A DNA stretch of 64,000 bases, taken from assembly GCA_017651425.1 (NCBI GenBank), contig JAGCCZ010000045.1:1-64000 (forward strand), given 5' to 3'. Below are positions 26,152-34,427 of the stretch, in pieces. Position 1 is the first letter of the stretch. Every line of letters begins with the position of its first letter. The DNA comes from Bacteroidales bacterium (lineage in GTDB: Bacteria; Bacteroidota; Bacteroidia; Bacteroidales; WCHB1-69). Both the position numbers and the translations under genes were made by a program. The notes under the pieces were generated by a model, which worked only from the letters and a program-made list of their open reading frames with translations, was not told the DNA's origin and searched no databases.

Positions 26152-27126
26152 ATGAAATCATTTTCAAAATACATCATCTTGTTGGCCGCCGTGCTCCTCA
26201 CAGGAGCCGCCTCCGCCCAGTCGGTGCGCGACCTGCGCTTCAACGAGATCCTGATTAAGAACGTCGATAACTTCGACGACGAATATGGACGCCATGTGCC
26301 CTGGATTGAGGTCTTCAACACGGCCTACAACTCCGTGAATATGGCGGGTTGCTTCATCACCGACGACACCACCGGCTACGCCGACGGCAGGAAGAAGGGT
26401 GGCAACATTCCCGAACATTGGTACCGCATCCCGAAAACGGACATCCACACCAACATGCCTCAGCGCTCCTACCTGGTGTTCTATCTCGATGCGCAGCCGC
26501 TCTACGGCACTTTCCACGTCAACTTCGACCCGCGCACATCCAAGACCAACTACATTGCCCTGATTTCCGCCGACGGCAAGGACCTTATCGACATCATGTA
26601 CTATCCCAAGCAAGAGTTGATGGACAGCGTCGTCTCCTACGGCTATGAAAAAGACGGCATCACCGAAGACAAGGCCGTTTTCATGGAGCAGTTCACCCCG
26701 GGCTGCAGCAATGAGGTTAAGATGACTGTCTCCAAGCAGGAGCGGCTCAAACGCGACGACCCCTACGGCATCGGTCTGGCCATCATCTCCATGTCCGTGG
26801 TCTTCACGGCCCTTGTCCTGATTTACCTCATGCTGAAACTATTCGGTTACAGTTCCAAGAAGATTGCCCAGCGCAATGCCAAGAAGAGCGAGATCGAATC
26901 CGGAGCCAAATCCAGTCTGGCAGCCGCGGAAGTCAAAGAGGACGAAGAGGACCAGCTCACAGGGGAGCAGATTGCGGCCATCACCATGGCATTGCACTTG
27001 CACTTCAACAGCATGCACGATGAGGAGAGCGAAGTGATCACCATCGACATGCCGTCTGCGCACTATTCACCATGGGCACAAAAAGAGCTTGCCATGAAGA
27101 AAACACCAGTATTAAGAAGAAAATAA
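26152..27126 (+). CDS. OadG-family subunit with N-terminal lamin-tail-like domain
   Basis: A 324-residue membrane protein. A signal peptide (residues 1-23, ending ASAQ) leads into an extracytoplasmic beta domain at about 24-185 that resembles a lamin-tail domain (LRFNEILIKNVDN, WIEVFNTAYNSVNMAGCFI). A single transmembrane helix follows at about 203-230 (GIGLAIISMSVVFTALVLIY), and then a charged cytoplasmic tail. Helix plus tail look like the small OadG/MmdD subunit that holds oxaloacetate or methylmalonyl-CoA decarboxylase together. The usual subunit is under 150 residues, so the extra periplasmic domain is a fusion; similar long forms occur in Bacteroides. It lies between the alpha subunit and the biotin carrier, 16 bp before the latter. 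The role of the outer domain is unknown. Confidence 0.7.
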   Translation: MKSFSKYIILLAAVLLTGAASAQSVRDLRFNEILIKNVDNFDDEYGRHVPWIEVFNTAYNSVNMAGCFITDDTTGYADGRKKGGNIPEHWYRIPKTDIHTNMPQRSYLVFYLDAQPLYGTFHVNFDPRTSKTNYIALISADGKDLIDIMYYPKQELMDSVVSYGYEKDGITEDKAVFMEQFTPGCSNEVKMTVSKQERLKRDDPYGIGLAIISMSVVFTALVLIYLMLKLFGYSSKKIAQRNAKKSEIESGAKSSLAAAEVKEDEEDQLTGEQIAAITMALHLHFNSMHDEESEVITIDMPSAHYSPWAQKELAMKKTPVLRRK

Positions 27127-27142
27127 TTTAAAAGATTTGAAG

Positions 27143-27598
27143 ATGAAAAACTATAAATTCACGATCAACGGTAACAAATATTCCGTAGAAGTAGGCGACA
27201 TCAACGAGAATGTCGTCGATGTAGAGATCAACGGTTCCGCATACAAGGTGGAGTTGGACACCGAGCTCAAGGCTCCCGCGAGGGTGAAGCCGGTGGTGCA
27301 TGTCAACACCTCCTCCAACAAGGCCGCTGCTCCGGCAGCCGCCACTGCCAACGTCAAGAACGCTCCCGCAGCCGCCACCGCTGCCGGCGCCACCCTGAAG
27401 TCGCCCCTGCCCGGCACCATCCTCGACGTGTTCTGCAAGCCTGGCGACGCAGTCAAGGCCGGCCAACGCCTCTTCCTGCTCGAAGCCATGAAGATGGAGA
27501 ACAACATCGATGCCGAAAAGGACGGCGTCATCAAGGAGGTCAGGGTTCACCGCAGCGACTCCGTCATGGAGGGCGACATTCTCGTCGTGTTCGAATAA
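27143..27598 (+). CDS. mmdC: Biotin carrier subunit of methylmalonyl-CoA decarboxylase
   Basis: A 151-residue biotinyl carrier protein. The N-terminal part (1-45) is a small beta domain (YKFTINGNKYSVEVGDI). An Ala/Pro-rich flexible linker covers about 55-85. The C-terminal biotinyl domain has the EAMKMEN motif with Lys117 as the biotin attachment site. Biotin carries CO2 between the alpha carboxyltransferase and the beta membrane decarboxylase. The ATG at 27143 is preferred to a TTG at 27137. It is followed 48 bp later by the beta subunit gene, in the typical gene order. Confidence 0.9.
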   Translation: MKNYKFTINGNKYSVEVGDINENVVDVEINGSAYKVELDTELKAPARVKPVVHVNTSSNKAAAPAAATANVKNAPAAATAAGATLKSPLPGTILDVFCKPGDAVKAGQRLFLLEAMKMENNIDAEKDGVIKEVRVHRSDSVMEGDILVVFE

Positions 27599-27646
27599 CC
27601 CCGTCTAACAAAATATATCCATAACCACAATTAAAGTCAGAGAGAT

Positions 27647-28792
27647 ATGTTTGATTTTTTTAAAGAAGGTCTTATCCAGTTCTTCGGCTATTCCGGCTTC
27701 GGGAACTGCACGTGGGGCCACATCATCATGATATGCGTCGGCTTGTTCTTCATCACCCTCGGCATCGTGAAGGAATTCGAGCCCATGTTGCTCGTGCCCA
27801 TCGGATTCGGCATGATCATCGGCAACATTCCTTTCACCGACGGCCTGCAGATTGGCGTATATGAGAACGGAGCCGTGCTCAACTACCTCTATTTCGGTGT
27901 CATCAAAGGTTTCTATCCGCCATTGATATTCCTCGGTATCGGGGCCATGACGGACTTTTCGGCGCTGATATCGAATCCCAAGCTTATTCTGGTGGGTGCG
28001 GCGGCACAGTTCGGCATCTTTGCAGCCTACGCCATCGCCCTGCTGCTCGGCTTCACCCCCATGGAGGCCGGTGCTATCGGCATCATCGGCGGCGCTGACG
28101 GTCCTACCGCCATCTTCCTGTCGTCCAAGTTGGCCCCGAGTTTGATGGGTGCCATTGCCGTGTCCGCATACTCCTACATGGCCTTGGTGCCGGTGATCCA
28201 ACCGCCCATCATGCGCCTCTTCACCAACGAGAAGGAACGTCTCATCCGCATGAGACCCCCCAGAGCCGTCACGCATCGTGAGAAAGTGCTCTTCCCGCTG
28301 TTCTGCATCCTCCTCACCGCTTTCCTCGTGCCGTCCGGCATTCCCTTGTTGGGTATGCTGTTCTTCGGCAACCTGCTCAAGGAGTGCGGCGTGACCAAAC
28401 GTCTGGCCAACACCGCTTCCGGTCCGCTGATTGACATCGTGACCATCCTCATCGGTCTCACCGTGGGTGCCTCCACACAAGCCACCAATTTCCTGACACC
28501 GAAGTCCATCCTGATCTTCGTTTTAGGTGCTTTCTCCTTTGTGGTCGCCACCGCCACGGGTGTGCTGTTCGTGAAGTTCCTGAACCTCTTCCTCAAAGAG
28601 GGCAACAAGATCAACCCGCTCATCGGCAACGCCGGCGTTTCCGCCGTGCCCGATGCCGCGCGCGTCTCATACGTGGAAGGCATGAAGTACGACAAGACCA
28701 ACTATCTGTTGATGCACGCCATGGGCCCGAACGTGGCAGGCGTCATCGGCAGCGCAGTCGCCGCCGGTATCCTGCTGAGCTTCCTGTACTAA
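27647..28792 (+). CDS. mmdB: Sodium-translocating decarboxylase beta subunit
   Basis: A 381-residue inner-membrane protein with about nine to eleven hydrophobic segments. It decarboxylates carboxybiotin and couples this to Na+ export. The signature GIIGGADGPTAIFLSSKLAP contains Asp151, equivalent to the essential Asp of OadB, and is followed by AYSYMALVPVIQPPIMRL. A second conserved region is TVGASTQATNFLTPKS near residue 270-285. The gene closes the operon and is followed by a strong terminator. The Na+ gradient would support ATP synthesis or transport during propionate formation. Confidence 0.92.
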   Translation: MFDFFKEGLIQFFGYSGFGNCTWGHIIMICVGLFFITLGIVKEFEPMLLVPIGFGMIIGNIPFTDGLQIGVYENGAVLNYLYFGVIKGFYPPLIFLGIGAMTDFSALISNPKLILVGAAAQFGIFAAYAIALLLGFTPMEAGAIGIIGGADGPTAIFLSSKLAPSLMGAIAVSAYSYMALVPVIQPPIMRLFTNEKERLIRMRPPRAVTHREKVLFPLFCILLTAFLVPSGIPLLGMLFFGNLLKECGVTKRLANTASGPLIDIVTILIGLTVGASTQATNFLTPKSILIFVLGAFSFVVATATGVLFVKFLNLFLKEGNKINPLIGNAGVSAVPDAARVSYVEGMKYDKTNYLLMHAMGPNVAGVIGSAVAAGILLSFLY

Positions 28793-28816
28793 AGAAAGTA
28801 TATACCCCATATCCAA

Positions 28817-28851
28817 GAAGAGACGCACGGTTTGTGCGTCTCTTCTTTTTT
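28817..28851 (+). terminator. Terminator of the decarboxylase operon
   Basis: A perfect 12-bp stem (GAAGAGACGCAC at 28817-28828 with GTGCGTCTCTTC at 28834-28845) with a 5-base loop is followed by TTTTTT. It lies between convergent genes, so it may work for both sides. The inner arm AGAGACGC is shared with the palindrome at 26096, so it may derive from the same repeat family. Confidence 0.88.
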
Positions 28852-29500
28852 AGCGCATGTCGTTCACCTCGACACCGGGATATTTGCTCTTGTCAAAAGT
28901 AAACAATGCATCCGGCAAGGTGGCATTCGGCGTGAACTGCTCGATGTAGTATGTGTAAACCGTGTTGTCTTTCTCATACATGGCGACCCGCAATATCTGC
29001 TTGTTTGATTTGTTGATATACAAACGGATACGATAGAAGGACTGCGTCACTTTCGGAGTGAGATCGACCAAGGCCACGGAGACATTGTTGATGAACTCAT
29101 CGCGAATATATTTGGCACGGAAGTTTTTCTCCCAGTTTTTCAGGAGGAGTTTCGGGTTCAACAGATTATCGTCATCCTCTGCGTCATACTCATAAATGGA
29201 AACCTCGTTGGTGGCTTTCTGGTAGTTCCAGACGGTGACGCCGTCGCAGAAGAACTCCTGGCCGGCATAGACAGCATGGTATTTGTCGCCACGCAGGGCA
29301 AAGTCGCCCTGTGAGCTGCTCAAGGTCTTGCTCTCTTTCGTGGCCTTCAAGGTATAATGGAACTTCATGGAGGTGTAGGCCTGATATTTGGCAGACACGG
29401 AGCGCACCAGATCGGTGCCGCCGGCGTCGGTGTTCTGGGCCATGCAAGCACCGCAAAACAGGAACAGACAGAGGGACAAGATGGTGGTTTTGTACTGCAT
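28850..29500 (-). CDS. LolA-like periplasmic lipoprotein carrier
   Basis: A 216-residue exported protein of the LolA/outer-membrane lipoprotein-sorting superfamily, which carries lipoproteins across the periplasm. A signal peptide (MQYKTTILSLCLFLFCGACMAQ) is followed by a half-open beta-barrel pattern: YQAYTSMKFHYTLKATKESK, GDFALRGDKYHAVYAGQEFF, CDGVTVWNYQKATNEVSIYE, and the C-terminal NATLPDALFTFDKSKYPGVE. The VWNY and FTFD...YPGVE blocks are typical of this superfamily in Bacteroidetes. It lies 68 bp downstream of ftsK on the same strand, a common pairing in this phylum. A stem-loop is at its 3' end. Confidence 0.75.
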   Translation of the reverse strand: MQYKTTILSLCLFLFCGACMAQNTDAGGTDLVRSVSAKYQAYTSMKFHYTLKATKESKTLSSSQGDFALRGDKYHAVYAGQEFFCDGVTVWNYQKATNEVSIYEYDAEDDDNLLNPKLLLKNWEKNFRAKYIRDEFINNVSVALVDLTPKVTQSFYRIRLYINKSNKQILRVAMYEKDNTVYTYYIEQFTPNATLPDALFTFDKSKYPGVEVNDMR

Positions 29501-29568
29501 TGCTATAAAAATTCAAATCAGAAAAACAGCAGAGTAGATTCTTTGGCGGGATGAAAGTTTAACGGGCG

Positions 29569-32214
29569 CTACAGCATCCCCTTGTCGGCGAGCATCTGCC
29601 GGAGCTGGCTTTCGGTCTTGACAAGCACCTCACGCGGTTTGCTGCCCCTTGCGGGACCCACGATGCCAAACTCCTCAAGCTGGTCCATGATGCGTCCGGA
29701 GCGGTTGTAGCCGAGTTTCATGCGGCGCTGGATGTTCGAGGTCGAGCCCTGCTGGGTTTGCACCGTGAGCACAGCGGCATCCACAAAGAGGGGGTCGATC
29801 TCGCCGGAAGAGGGCTCGTTATCGAAATCGTCCTTGGGTTCGCTGCCGGGCTCGGGCACATCAGGCAGCTGGTATGGTTCCAACAGCGGAGAGACCAGCG
29901 ACTTTTGCTCGATATAGGTGGAGATTTTCTCCACTTCGGGGGTATCGACAAAAGCGCATTGCAGGCGCACGATGTCGCTGCCGGTGGAGATGAGCATGTC
30001 GCCCTTGCCGATCAGTTGGTTGGCGCCCGTGGTGTCGAGGATGGTGCGCGAGTCGATACTGGACTGCACGCGGAAGGCGATACGTGCCGGGAAATTGGCC
30101 TTGATGCTGCCCGTGATGATATTGACGGACGGTCGTTGCGTGGCGATGACCAAGTGGATGCCGATGGCGCGGGCCAGCTGTGCCAAGCGGGCGAGCGGCT
30201 GCTCCACCTCACGACCGGCGGTCATGATGAGGTCGCCGAACTCGTCGATCACCAACACGATATAGGGCAGGTAACGGTGCCCCATGGCGGGCGACAACTC
30301 GCGGGCACAGAACTTGGCGTTGTACTCTTTGATGTTGCGCATCTTGGCGAGCTTAAGCAGATCGTAGCGGTCGTCCATCTCCTTGCAAAGCGAATTGAGC
30401 GTGCGCACCACCTTCTTGGTATCGGTGATGATAGGCTCGCCATTATCGGGCAATGAAGCCAAATAGTAGTTCTCGATGACCGAATAGAGGGTAAACTCCA
30501 CCTTTTTGGGGTCAATGAGCACGAATTTCATCTCGCAGGGGTGCTTGGTGTAGAGCAACGAGGTGATGATGGCGTTGAGGCCCACCGACTTGCCTTGTCC
30601 GGTGGCGCCGGCAACCAACAGGTGGGGCATCTTGGCCAGATCCACCACAAAAGGCTCGTTGCTGATGGTGCGTCCCAAGCCGATGGGAAGGGCGTAGTTG
30701 TTATTCTGGAACTTGTCGGAATTGATAATCTCCTTCATGGAGACGATGTTGGCATTCTTGTTGGGCACCTCGATGCCGATGGTGCCGCGTCCGGGAATGG
30801 GGGCGATGATGCGGATGCCGAGTGCAGCGAGGCTCAGGGCGATGTCGTCTTCCAGGTTTTTGATCTTGCTGATGCGCACACCTTCGGCGGGCACGATCTC
30901 ATACAATGTGACCGTGGGCCCCACAGTGGCGCTGATGCGCTGTATGGGAATGTTGAAGCTCTTGAGGGTGGACTCGATGCGCAACTTGTTGTCAAGCAGT
31001 TCGCGGCGCATCAGCTCCTCGTTGGCCTCCTTGGCGGGGTAGTCGTTAAGCAGGTCGATGGGCGGGAACTCGTATGTGGGGAGCTCCGCGCGGGGGTCGA
31101 AGGGCGGCAGATTGTGCACCTCCTCCGGCGTCAGTGCAGGGTGCTTCTCTTCCGGAGTGTCATCGGCAGAATCCGCCCCTTCTGGATTATCGGGCAGTAT
31201 CTCGGTGGAGCTGTTCGGGGTAACCAGCTCAAAGGGCACTTCATCGGGGACATCCATAGCCACACGTTGCTCGTCCGCGTCAACCTTGGGCTCATCAGAA
31301 CGCTCGATTTCCCATGTGTGGGTCTGGGCACCGTACTCCTTGCTGAGGCAGCCGTGGTCGGAGATATAGAGGTCGTCAAGATCCTCCCGCTCGGAGGTTG
31401 TCTCCTCCTTCTTGCCCTTTTTCCGCTCACGGCGCTTGCGGCGCTCGTCGGCCACCTCCGCATCCGGGTCACGCTGTTTGAGCTCGACAAGCGACTGCTG
31501 GAGCTGGTCAAAAGAGGCAAGGGAAAGTTCTTTCAGCGCAATGACAAGAGGCTTGTAGAACAGCACCAGGATGATGGCAAACAGGGCAATGATGATGAGA
31601 ACTGCCACAAAGGTGCCGAGATGCATCAATCCCTCGGCGGAATAGTTGCCAAAGGCACCGGATACGAAGGAGCGGTCGCCGTCGCGGAAAAACATGCCGA
31701 ACAGCAGGGAAAACCACGCCATGGTCAGCAGTACATTGAGAGTCGTCTTCATAAGAGGCAGCGGCCTGAGGCCAAAGGTCATGGCAAGGCCATACAGGAA
31801 GAAAAGGAACGGGAAACCGATGGCGAACACCCCGAACATCTGGTCCACGAAGAAATACGCGAGCCAGGCGCCGGCGCCTAAGGCGACATTCTGAGGCTCC
31901 ACGGCATCATGGTCGCCGAGCACGTAGGTGATGTTGTTATGGGCATGGAAGTAGAAGGATACGATGGACAGGGCCAGCATGATGGCGAAGGCCATCAAGA
32001 TGACGCCATATACCTGCACGGCGCGCTGTCCGGTGATGGTTTTCCAAAAGCCGTCGCCGTTCCTCTTGGTCTTCTGCTTGGGTGCCGACTTGGACTTGCT
32101 TTTCTTCTGCTTCGGGGCGGCGGCCTTCTGCTGGACTTTGGCGTGGCGCGTTAAGGTTTTGGCCTTGTTTTTCGGCTTTGATTTGCTTGATACAACGTGG
32201 TTTGTGACTCTCAT
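29569..32214 (-). CDS. ftsK: DNA translocase FtsK/SpoIIIE
   Basis: An 881-residue septal DNA pump that clears chromosome ends through the closing division site and helps dimer resolution. A basic N-terminal tail (about 1-58) is followed by four or five membrane helices to about residue 235, a charged linker rich in Glu and Pro (to about 400), then the RecA-like motor. Walker A is VAGATGQGKSVGLN and Walker B is YIVLVIDEFGDLI. The C-terminal gamma winged helix (STSNIQRRMKLGYNRSGRIM) recognises directional DNA motifs. The ATG at 32214 is used; the frame opens to a TTG at 32262 but the ATG gives the basic start. It is divergent from the exbB operon. Confidence 0.93.
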   Translation of the reverse strand: MRVTNHVVSSKSKPKNKAKTLTRHAKVQQKAAAPKQKKSKSKSAPKQKTKRNGDGFWKTITGQRAVQVYGVILMAFAIMLALSIVSFYFHAHNNITYVLGDHDAVEPQNVALGAGAWLAYFFVDQMFGVFAIGFPFLFFLYGLAMTFGLRPLPLMKTTLNVLLTMAWFSLLFGMFFRDGDRSFVSGAFGNYSAEGLMHLGTFVAVLIIIALFAIILVLFYKPLVIALKELSLASFDQLQQSLVELKQRDPDAEVADERRKRRERKKGKKEETTSEREDLDDLYISDHGCLSKEYGAQTHTWEIERSDEPKVDADEQRVAMDVPDEVPFELVTPNSSTEILPDNPEGADSADDTPEEKHPALTPEEVHNLPPFDPRAELPTYEFPPIDLLNDYPAKEANEELMRRELLDNKLRIESTLKSFNIPIQRISATVGPTVTLYEIVPAEGVRISKIKNLEDDIALSLAALGIRIIAPIPGRGTIGIEVPNKNANIVSMKEIINSDKFQNNNYALPIGLGRTISNEPFVVDLAKMPHLLVAGATGQGKSVGLNAIITSLLYTKHPCEMKFVLIDPKKVEFTLYSVIENYYLASLPDNGEPIITDTKKVVRTLNSLCKEMDDRYDLLKLAKMRNIKEYNAKFCARELSPAMGHRYLPYIVLVIDEFGDLIMTAGREVEQPLARLAQLARAIGIHLVIATQRPSVNIITGSIKANFPARIAFRVQSSIDSRTILDTTGANQLIGKGDMLISTGSDIVRLQCAFVDTPEVEKISTYIEQKSLVSPLLEPYQLPDVPEPGSEPKDDFDNEPSSGEIDPLFVDAAVLTVQTQQGSTSNIQRRMKLGYNRSGRIMDQLEEFGIVGPARGSKPREVLVKTESQLRQMLADKGML

Positions 32215-32345
32215 CGCGGGAAAAAGGGTTGACAAATGTGGATTTTTCGCTAAGGAAAGCAAAAATAGACAATTTTAATGGAATCTTTCCGTTAATCCCA
32301 AAAGAATATAAACAATGCCATGTTAGAAAAAAAGGGCCGTTCCTT

Positions 32346-32376
32346 TTTGATTTTTAGGAAATAGATACTATTTTTG
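32346..32376 (+). promoter_or_regulatory. Promoter of the exbB-exbD-tonB operon
   Basis: TTTG at 32346-32349 and TATTTTTG at 32369-32376 are 19 bases apart, an exact fit to the Bacteroidetes consensus. The -7 box ends 19 bases before the ATG at 32396. Confidence 0.65.
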
Positions 32377-32395
32377 CTGAAATTTTTTAGAAGCT

Positions 32396-33094
32396 ATGAA
32401 TCACCTTATGTTATTGCAGGTTGCCACCGAGACGATACCTGTGGCGACCGAACAGACCGCCGGGGTGCAAGAGACATCCTACTTCAAATTGGTCTTTGCC
32501 CTCAACAGCCTTTGGATCATGATCCCGTTGTTTTTGATGTTGGGATTTGCCATTTATCTTTTCATCAAGAAGCTGATGGTTCTCAACCGTGCCTCGCGCG
32601 AGGAGTACAACTTCATGAACAACATCCGCGATTTCATTCACGACGGCAAGCTCGACTCTGCCGTGGCATTGTGCAAAGGCACCGAAAATCCTTCGGCGCG
32701 CTTGATTGAGAAGGGCCTGTCGCGCATCGGGCGTCCGTTGGACGACATCCGCACAGCCGTGGAGAACGAGGGCAACATCGAAGTGGGCCGTCTGGAGAAG
32801 GGCGTCTCCGCCTTGGCCACCATCGCTGCCATCGCCCCGATGATGGGCTTCTTAGGCACAGTCGTGGGTATGGTTTCCGCCTTCCACAACATGGCCGCCG
32901 ACCCCAACAACTTCAACATCGGCACCCTGTCGTCCGGCATCTACACCGCCATGATCACCACCGTGGCCGGTCTGATTGTCGGCGTGCTGGCCCTCGTGTT
33001 CCACAACATGATTGTCTCCAAGATCTCCAACGTGGTCTATATGCTCGAAATCCGCACCACGGAGTTCATGGACCTGCTCCACGAGAACGTCTAA
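32396..33094 (+). CDS. MotA/TolQ/ExbB proton-channel protein
   Basis: A 232-residue inner-membrane protein of the ExbB/TolQ family. It uses proton flow to energise TonB or TolA. Three hydrophobic segments are visible at about 28-58 (WIMIPLFLMLGFAIYLFIKK), 135-165 (ATIAAIAPMMGFLGTVVGMV) and 180-212 (MITTVAGLIVGVLALVFHNM), with the large cytoplasmic loop between the first two. The GFLGTVVGMVSAF block is the family signature. It is the first gene of a three-gene unit with exbD and a tonB-like gene, the usual energy-transducing set. The choice between ExbB and TolQ cannot be made from sequence alone. Confidence 0.88.
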   Translation: MNHLMLLQVATETIPVATEQTAGVQETSYFKLVFALNSLWIMIPLFLMLGFAIYLFIKKLMVLNRASREEYNFMNNIRDFIHDGKLDSAVALCKGTENPSARLIEKGLSRIGRPLDDIRTAVENEGNIEVGRLEKGVSALATIAAIAPMMGFLGTVVGMVSAFHNMAADPNNFNIGTLSSGIYTAMITTVAGLIVGVLALVFHNMIVSKISNVVYMLEIRTTEFMDLLHENV

Positions 33095-33112
33095 CCCATA
33101 ACACCCTGCACT

Positions 33113-33553
33113 ATGGCAATCAAGATGCAAAACAAGATCGACACGACCTTCAGCGCCACCTCCATGTCGGACTTGGTGTTCTTGCTGTTGATCTTCTTCA
33201 TGCTCACCTCGACGATGGTCTCGCCCAACGCCATCAACCTGGTGCTGCCGAAGAGCGATTCCGACAAGCAGTTGGTGTCGAAGAACATCGAGGTGTATAT
33301 AAACGAAGACCTGCTCTATTTTGTGAATCCGGAAGGTTCCAACGCGCAACCCATCCCATACGACATGCTGCTGCCCGCACTGCAGGATGCCGCCGCACGC
33401 GACGACTCCGGCATGCGCTCCATCATCCTGCGCGCCGACAAGAGCGTGCCCGTCGAGAACGTCGTGGCGCTCATGGACGTGCTCAACCAGCTCAACGAAT
33501 CGTTTCCGGAGGACGACCGGTATAAAATGGTACTTGCCACTGAAGGAAAATGA
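33113..33553 (+). CDS. ExbD/TolR biopolymer transport protein
   Basis: A 146-residue protein with one N-terminal membrane helix (about 19-38, SDLVFLLLIFFMLTSTMV). It contains the membrane Asp20 that carries protons in this family. The periplasmic part includes NLVLPKSDSD, VYINEDLLYFVN and ILRADKSVPVENVVALMDVL, a typical ExbD fold. It begins 18 bp after the ExbB gene and overlaps the next gene by 4 bp, so the three are translated as a coupled set. Confidence 0.9.
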   Translation: MAIKMQNKIDTTFSATSMSDLVFLLLIFFMLTSTMVSPNAINLVLPKSDSDKQLVSKNIEVYINEDLLYFVNPEGSNAQPIPYDMLLPALQDAAARDDSGMRSIILRADKSVPVENVVALMDVLNQLNESFPEDDRYKMVLATEGK

Positions 33554-34254
33554 AAAAAGAACTCAACCATAACACCAAGGACGACCTGATTTCGGGCAGC
33601 GCATCCATCGGTGCGATGATATTGATCATTGTGCTGCTGCTCACCTTCGGGCTCAAGTCCGTCATTCCCCCACCCCCGCCCAAGAAGACCTTCTATGTCG
33701 ATATTGCGGAGTATGCCGGCGGTGGCGGTGGTGGCGGCACACCCGAGCCCACAAAGACCTCCTCGCGCGCACCGTCAGGCCAGACCTACGCCACACAGAA
33801 CGCCCAGGACGCCCCCTCCGTGGCCCGTTCCGACAAGCCCTCAACCACCAACAGCCAACCGGCCGTCTCCACTCCCAAGCCCGACCAGTCGGCGATGTAC
33901 AGGGGACGCGGCGGCACAGGCTCCGGTGGCGGCTCCGGCTCGGGCATCGGTTCCGGCGAAGGCTCCGGCCTCGGTCCCGGCACCGGCGGCGGCCATGGCG
34001 GCGGTATCGGCTACGGCACCGGCTCCCGCGGAATGATCAACAACATCAACACTACCGTCAACGAGGAGGGACAGGTCTGCGTGGAGGTCCACGTCACCGA
34101 AGAGGGCAACGTCATCAGCGCCCGCGTCATCAACACCTCCAAATTCAAGACCACCATCACCAACAGCACCATCCAGGCGCAATGCCTCGCGCAGGCCAAA
34201 CAGGCCCGCTACAAACCCGGCAAGGAGGAACTGCGTGTGATTGTTTTCAAATAA
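33550..34254 (+). CDS. TonB-like energy transducer with glycine-rich hinge
   Basis: A 234-residue protein that would span the periplasm and pass energy from ExbB/ExbD to outer-membrane receptors. A membrane helix lies at about 17-38, followed by a PPPPP linker, a Gly stretch, a Ser/Thr/Pro-rich part and a very regular Gly/Ser hinge (about 112-160, units such as SGSGIGSGEGSGLGPG). The C-terminal domain begins EGQVCVEVHVTEEGNVISAR and ends ARYKPGKEELRVIVFK, similar to the TonB C-terminal fold. It overlaps exbD by 4 bp. From 33883 onward the gene and its 3' flank are duplicated at 35571-36065, where the copy forms the end of a different gene. Confidence 0.75.
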   Translation: MKKELNHNTKDDLISGSASIGAMILIIVLLLTFGLKSVIPPPPPKKTFYVDIAEYAGGGGGGGTPEPTKTSSRAPSGQTYATQNAQDAPSVARSDKPSTTNSQPAVSTPKPDQSAMYRGRGGTGSGGGSGSGIGSGEGSGLGPGTGGGHGGGIGYGTGSRGMINNINTTVNEEGQVCVEVHVTEEGNVISARVINTSKFKTTITNSTIQAQCLAQAKQARYKPGKEELRVIVFK

Positions 34255-34355
34255 ACAATGTAGAGCCGTCACATCGTGGCGGCTCTATTATCATATCCCA
34301 TAATAATATTGTAATGTTACAATGACGGCCACAAATCCAGCACGGATGTATTGTG
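33883..34355. repeat. Segmental duplication, copy 1 (donor side)
   Basis: This 473-bp stretch starts inside the tonB-like gene at the Gly-rich hinge and runs through the stop codon and first palindrome. It is closely matched by 35571-36065. The last 79 residues encoded by the two copies differ at 8 positions, and the non-coding tails also align, including CGGCTCTATTA, CATATCCCATAA and CACGGATGTATTGTG. The copy at 35571 has an extra Gly-rich unit. Confidence 0.85.
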
Positions 34356-34420
34356 TCCCGTTGTAGGACCGTTACATTGCGGCACATTGTAGAGCCGCCA
34401 CACTGTGACGGCTCTACAAT
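34258..34420. repeat. REP-like palindromes downstream of the tonB-like gene
   Basis: Two imperfect hairpins are seen: TAGAGCCGTCAC/GTGGCGGCTCTA at 34261-34287 and GTAGAGCCGCCAC/GTGACGGCTCTAC at 34389-34417. Between them lie degenerate partial units with CAATGACGGCC and ACCGTTACATTGCGGC. They fill the gap between the convergent tonB-like gene and the RAYT gene. A third hairpin of the same type is at 35972-36000. Confidence 0.75.
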
Positions 34421-34427
34421 ATTACGT

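Noticed and set aside
33550..34254. Gly/Ser-rich protein as an adhesin or antifreeze-like novelty
   Set aside because: The membrane helix, Pro linker, C-terminal fold pattern and ExbB/ExbD neighbours fit a TonB-like transducer better.
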